A stretch of DNA of 64,000 nt from Clostridia bacterium. Its GTDB lineage: Bacteria; Bacillota; Clostridia; Lachnospirales; Cellulosilyticaceae. Position 1 is the first letter of the stretch. Every line of letters starts with the position of its first letter. The notes beneath the pieces were generated by a model. It made no database searches. It saw only the letters and a program-made list of their open reading frames with translations, and had not been told where the DNA came from. Shown piece by piece: positions 60,664 through 64,000 of this stretch. The DNA is taken from NCBI GenBank assembly GCA_029239755.1, contig JARBUI010000003.1:1-64000 (forward strand). The letters run 5' to 3'. Both the position numbers and the translations under genes were made by a program.

Positions 60664-61890
60664 ATGTCTTCAGATTTTCATAGAAATTCACTTACTCTTC
60701 AAGATATACTGGACGCTAAAGAAAGAATAAAAAGTACTTGTATTGAGACAAAACTTATCTACAGTTATGACCTTAGCAAAGAATATCATAATAAAGTTTA
60801 CTTAAAACCTGAAAATTTGCAAATAACAGGCGCTTTTAAAATACGCGGCGCTCTTAATAAAATTATGAAACTTACTGATGCTGAAAAAAGCAAGGGACTT
60901 ATTGCTTCATCTGCAGGTAATCATGCTCAGGGAGTTGCTTACTCTGGTCATTCCCTTGGTATAGATGTTACTATTGTCATGCCAAAAACAACTCCCCTTA
61001 TTAAAGTTGAGGCTACTAAGGGCTGGGGAGCAAAGGTTGTCCTCGCAGGGGATGTTTATGATGCAGCCTATGAAGAAGCCAGAACCCTCGAGAAAGAGGA
61101 GGGATATACCTTTATCCATCCTTTTAATGATATAGATATTATGGCAGGCCAAGGAACTATAGCCCTTGAAATACTTGAAGAGCTTCCTGAGGCAGATATT
61201 ATTCTTGTGCCAGTTGGCGGTGGCGGCCTTATCAGTGGTATAGCTGTGGCTGCTAAAGCTATTAATCCTCATATTAAAATCATTGGTGTTGAATCGACAG
61301 GTGCTCAGGCGATGAAATTATCCATGGACTCTGGTAAACTTGTTCATCTTCCTTATGTAGATACCATTGCCGACGGTGCTGCAGTTAAAAAACCTGGGGA
61401 TTTAGCGTTTGATATCATTAAAGATTATGTTGATGAAATTATTACTTTAGATGATCATGATCTGATTGAAGCTATTTTCTTACTTGTAGAAAAACACAAG
61501 CTTGTAGCAGAGGCAACAGGGGCACTTTCTGTAGCAGCCCTTAAGAAACTTGATGTAAGAGATAAAAAAGTTGTGTCTGTTATAAGCGGTGGTAATATCG
61601 ATGTCCTCACTATGTCCTCTTTACTTAACCATGGACTTTACTCTAGGGGCAGACTCTTTTGTTTCTCTGTTAAATTAAAGGACACTCCTGGACAACTTGT
61701 TAAGATAGCTGAGATACTGGCTAAATTAGGTGCTAATGTAGTAAAACTTGATCACAATCAGTTTAAAGCCCTTGATCGCCTAACCTATGTAGCTCTTGAA
61801 GTGACGGTCGAAACCAATGGACATCACCACATTAAACAGGTTACCAAGACCCTGGAAGATGAGGGATATATCTTAGAGATTATTTACTAA
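60664..61890 (+). CDS. ilvA: Threonine ammonia-lyase (threonine dehydratase)
   Basis: About 408 residues. A PLP enzyme that converts threonine to 2-oxobutyrate and ammonia, for isoleucine synthesis or threonine breakdown. The PLP lysine is in '[12 protein letters not shown]', and the phosphate-binding glycines are in '[11 protein letters not shown]'. '[13 protein letters not shown]' is typical. A C-terminal ACT domain (about 328-408, starting '[19 protein letters not shown]') indicates allosteric control. The one-ACT layout fits the TdcB-like/short IlvA type. ATG eight bases after CGGAGG. No T-box leader is seen. Strong terminator. Confidence 0.95.
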   Translation: MSSDFHRNSLTLQDILDAKERIKSTCIETKLIYSYDLSKEYHNKVYLKPENLQITGAFKIRGALNKIMKLTDAEKSKGLIASSAGNHAQGVAYSGHSLGIDVTIVMPKTTPLIKVEATKGWGAKVVLAGDVYDAAYEEARTLEKEEGYTFIHPFNDIDIMAGQGTIALEILEELPEADIILVPVGGGGLISGIAVAAKAINPHIKIIGVESTGAQAMKLSMDSGKLVHLPYVDTIADGAAVKKPGDLAFDIIKDYVDEIITLDDHDLIEAIFLLVEKHKLVAEATGALSVAALKKLDVRDKKVVSVISGGNIDVLTMSSLLNHGLYSRGRLFCFSVKLKDTPGQLVKIAEILAKLGANVVKLDHNQFKALDRLTYVALEVTVETNGHHHIKQVTKTLEDEGYILEIIY

Positions 61891-61930
61891 AAAGAGGAGA
61901 GCATCTTTATTCAGATGCTCTCCTCTTTTT
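61889..61930. terminator. Strong bidirectional terminator
   Basis: Perfect 18-bp stem (61889-61906 with 61913-61930), six-base loop, ending in a T-run on both strands. It overlaps the ilvA stop codon and lies two bases before the end of the convergent glyoxalase-like gene. Confidence 0.93.
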
Positions 61931-61932
61931 CT

Positions 61933-62313
61933 TTAGCCTCGGATGACTTCAACCTTATAACCATCTGGGTCAGTTACAAAGTAATATCTTGGTGGTTCTC
62001 CAGGCAGGCCTTTTAAATCGGTTACTTCATAGCCGAGTTCTATGTGCCTTAGCCTTGATGCTTCTAAATCTGGGGTAGATACTGCAAGGTGGCTGAAGCC
62101 ATTTCCTATTTCATAAGGCTTTTCTGGATTATAGTTATAGGTAAGTTCAACCTCATAAGCCTTAGTTTCGTCGGTTAGAAAAACTAAAGTAAACTTATGT
62201 TCTTTAAAATCTTTTCTCTTTACCTCTTTTAGTCCTAATGCATTTTTGTAAAACATGAGGGATTTTTCTAAGTCCATTACTCTTAAACAGGTATGAAGCA
62301 TTTTATATTGCAT
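61933..62313 (-). CDS. Lactoylglutathione lyase-like VOC protein
   Basis: A 126-residue glyoxalase I-type metalloprotein. Metal ligands expected from the family are present: His7 ('MLHTCLRV'), Glu near 55 ('YEVELTYN'), His near 74 ('FSHLAV') and Glu near 123 ('KVEVIRG'). All four fit the Ni/Zn glyoxalase I pattern. It probably detoxifies methylglyoxal, though the thiol cofactor in clostridia is not settled. First ORF in a run of three minus-strand genes with exonuclease III and the deacylase upstream. Confidence 0.9.
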   Translation of the reverse strand: MQYKMLHTCLRVMDLEKSLMFYKNALGLKEVKRKDFKEHKFTLVFLTDETKAYEVELTYNYNPEKPYEIGNGFSHLAVSTPDLEASRLRHIELGYEVTDLKGLPGEPPRYYFVTDPDGYKVEVIRG

Positions 62314-62337
62314 TTTTTAATCCTCCGTCATTCTATT

Positions 62338-63096
62338 TTAGTTATAGTCTATTTCCAGTCCTACCGGACAATGGTCTGAACCCAATATGTCAGAGTAAAT
62401 ATAGGCTTCCTTTAAATGCTCTTTCAGCCTCTTGGATACTAAAAAATAATCTATCCGCCATCCAGCATTATTAGCTCTAGCCTTAAATTTATAGGACCAC
62501 CAGCTATAAGCCCCCTCTTTATCAGGGTAAAAATAACGGTAGGTATCTATAAACCCGGCATCTAAAAGATGATTTAACTGCTCTCGTTCCTGCTTACTAT
62601 AGCCAGCACTTCCTTCATTTGCTTTAGGATTCTTTAAGTCGATAGCCTCGTGGGCTACATTAAGATCTCCGCATAGTATAACAGGCTTTTCCTTATCTAG
62701 CCCCCTCAAATACTCTCTGAAATCTTTTTCCCATTGCACCCGATAGTCAATGCGTAAGAGTTCGCTTTTAGCATTTGGTGTATACACTGTAACCACATAA
62801 AAGTGATTAAATTCTAAAGTAATAACTCTGCCTTCTGTATCGTGATCCGGTATACCTATCCCATAGGCTGCCCTTAGCGGCTCTTGCTTTGAAAAAATAG
62901 CTGTACCAGAGTATCCCTTCTTTTCTGCATAATTAAAATATTGGTAGTAGCCTTTAAGATCAAGTTCAATTTGTCCTTGCTGCAGTTTGATTTCCTGAAG
63001 GCAAAAAATATCAGCATCTGCTTCATTGAAAAATTCCAAAAAGCCCTTGGTCACACACGCTCTTAAACCATTTACATTCCATGATATAAGTTTCAT
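62338..63096 (-). CDS. xth: Exodeoxyribonuclease III / AP endonuclease
   Basis: A 252-residue endonuclease/exonuclease/phosphatase-fold enzyme for base-excision repair; it cuts at abasic sites. Start 'MKLISWNVNGLRA' has the Asn, 'FCLQEIKL' the metal Glu, 'CGDLNVAH' the Asp/Asn pair and 'SDHCPVGLEI' the catalytic Asp-His. 'WRIDYFLVS' is typical. Normal length. Between the glyoxalase and YbaK-like genes, possibly one transcription unit. Confidence 0.96.
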   Translation of the reverse strand: MKLISWNVNGLRACVTKGFLEFFNEADADIFCLQEIKLQQGQIELDLKGYYQYFNYAEKKGYSGTAIFSKQEPLRAAYGIGIPDHDTEGRVITLEFNHFYVVTVYTPNAKSELLRIDYRVQWEKDFREYLRGLDKEKPVILCGDLNVAHEAIDLKNPKANEGSAGYSKQEREQLNHLLDAGFIDTYRYFYPDKEGAYSWWSYKFKARANNAGWRIDYFLVSKRLKEHLKEAYIYSDILGSDHCPVGLEIDYN

Positions 63097-63119
63097 TAAA
63101 GTCTCTTGTCTCCTTTATC

Positions 63120-63584
63120 TCAATTGATTTTACATACATCTACCCATTTCCCGCCGGTTATTTCAATGAGCTGTTTAGGGGTCATCTTTATAGCAGTATT
63201 AGTCCCCCCTGCTGCCGGATAAACAGTATCAAAATCGGCAATACTTTTGTCAATATAGATCTGCACCTCTTCCGGCAGTCCAAAGGGACATACTCCGCCA
63301 ACAGGATGTCCTGTCTTTTCAAATGTTTCTTCATAAGACATCATTTTAGCTTTACACTGAAACGTTTCTTTAAATTTTTGATTGTCTATCTTTGCTGTTC
63401 CGCAGGCTACTACTACAATGCTGCTATCCTTTACATTAAAAGCTAGAGTTTTTGCTATTCTTTCTTCCTTAATATCTAGAGCCTTGGCTGCCAGTGCTAC
63501 TGTCGCACTGCTTTCATTAAAAAAAATAATTTCATTCTTCAACTGATACTTGCTTAAAAATTTCTGAACTTCTAGCACTCCCAT
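63120..63584 (-). CDS. YbaK/EbsC family aminoacyl-tRNA deacylase
   Basis: A 154-residue YbaK-domain protein that clears mischarged Cys-tRNA-Pro or a similar tRNA. 'NESSATVALAAKALDI' and 'IAKTLAFNVKDSSIVV' hold the conserved Lys; 'GHPVGGVCPFGLP' is the family hallmark; C-terminal 'AAGGTNTAIKMTPKQLIEIT' is typical. Length matches free-standing YbaK/ProX proteins. AAGGAGAAG before the ATG. The specific tRNA is inference. Confidence 0.92.
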   Translation of the reverse strand: MGVLEVQKFLSKYQLKNEIIFFNESSATVALAAKALDIKEERIAKTLAFNVKDSSIVVVACGTAKIDNQKFKETFQCKAKMMSYEETFEKTGHPVGGVCPFGLPEEVQIYIDKSIADFDTVYPAAGGTNTAIKMTPKQLIEITGGKWVDVCKIN

Positions 63585-63726
63585 ATCTCTTCTCCTTTAA
63601 TCATTTGTTAAACTATAAAAAAGTAAATCATTAATCCTCGTAGTTGCAGAACGTACAAAATGATACTTAAATTATATAACAAACCTTTTCAATATACAAA
63701 ACCCATATTATTAAAGTGATTATTAA

Positions 63727-63756
63727 AAAAGAGCTCCTTATATAAGCAGCTCTTTT
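63727..63756 (-). terminator. Terminator of the gene cut by the right edge
   Basis: AAAAGAGCT / AGCTCTTTT stem around an inner CTTA/TAAG stem, with one C-C mismatch (63727-63735 with 63748-63756). The minus-strand trailer is TTTTTT-rich (TTTTTTAATAATC). Confidence 0.8.
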
Positions 63757-63818
63757 AAAACCGAGTAGTATTTATGAAGTGCATATGTCAGCCTTTCTAC
63801 TTGTTAAATGCATTTTTA

Positions 63819-64000
63819 TCATTGAAAATAATTATCTATTAATTTATCTCCTATATAAAGCCCTTCAACTATACTCTTTCCATTTTTAACTTTAACCATT
63901 ACATAGCTCTTTTCACTATTTTCTCTAAAAAGTTGTTCGGCCTTTAAAGCAATGGTTTCATTTACAAAATACTTAGTAAATGGCGTTTCATAATAGCCAT
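63819..64000 (-). CDS. Partial CDS, C-terminal end of an unknown protein
   Basis: A minus-strand frame runs from the right edge to a TGA at 63819-63821, giving the last 59-60 residues, from 'GYYETPFTKYFVNETI' through 'SYVMVKVKNGKSIVEG' to 'DNYFQ'. No internal stop. The start lies outside the window. The lysine/valine strand pattern looks like a small beta domain. Family not recognised. A hairpin follows about 60 bases downstream, which supports a real gene end. Confidence 0.6.
   Translation of the reverse strand, partial: GYYETPFTKYFVNETIALKAEQLFRENSEKSYVMVKVKNGKSIVEGLYIGDKLIDNYFQ

Noticed and set aside
1-64000. tRNA genes, CRISPR arrays, insertion sequences, prophage or plasmid origin
   Set aside because: I found no cloverleaf with a TTCRANNY arm, no regularly spaced direct repeats, and no transposase, integrase or phage structural frame. 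A covariance-model scan would be the decisive check for tRNAs.

Overview
The window is AT-rich DNA from a strictly anaerobic, endospore-forming, low-GC Firmicute. I place it in class Clostridia, probably a Lachnospirales/Cellulosilyticum-like lineage; the species is inference. The evidence is the codon use and AGGAGG-type ribosome sites, a leucine T-box before leuS, indolepyruvate:ferredoxin oxidoreductase, a Re-citrate-synthase-like gene, a CUT1 sugar transporter without its own ATPase, YesM/YesN-type two-component genes, and a candidate SigK (mother-cell) promoter.

Layout. 1-330: promoter and leader of an rRNA operon that runs leftward out of the window. 0.3-4 kb: MATE exporter, orphan binding lipoprotein, HAD phosphatase. 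4-6.8 kb: Re-citrate synthase and isocitrate dehydrogenase (first and third steps toward 2-oxoglutarate), behind a promoter with two related palindromes. 7-9 kb: small Gly-rich membrane proteins and a two-gene unknown cassette. 9.5-12.3 kb: a TetR-controlled redox module with an iron-sulfur flavoprotein, a second flavodoxin-like protein and a membrane polyferredoxin. 12.3-15.1 kb: leuS with T-box. 15-20 kb: DUF4349 lipoprotein, SDR, YtrA-type GntR with its membrane partner, DUF975. 20-28 kb: EF-G paralogue, glyA, iorAB, split ThrE-like exporter. 28-31.8 kb: DegV, Fe-S aldo/keto reductase, unknown membrane-anchored protein.

32-44 kb is an alpha-galactoside island. YesM-type kinase, YesN-type regulator and a membrane-anchored solute-binding protein form one operon. 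Facing it are a chemoreceptor and an operon of binding lipoprotein, two permeases and GH36 alpha-galactosidase. The anchored binding protein closely resembles the transport one but has no lipobox. I infer it is the sensory input of a three-component galactoside-sensing system.

44-51.5 kb: a five-gene operon of membrane fusion lipoprotein, RND pump, OmpR regulator, histidine kinase and a TolC-like protein, which is notable in an apparently single-membrane cell. 51.6-55 kb: divergent cis-prenyltransferase family member, Cys-rich protein behind a SigK-like promoter, and a possible beta-propeller protein. 55-60.4 kb: RseC-like protein, GapN, small siroheme-reductase-like protein, and a PadR/DUF1700/DUF4097 operon. 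60.5-64 kb: threonine dehydratase, glyoxalase-like protein, exonuclease III, YbaK deacylase and the end of one further gene. I saw no tRNA, insertion sequence, prophage or CRISPR array. Many genes end in strong hairpins, several with the stop codon inside the hairpin.
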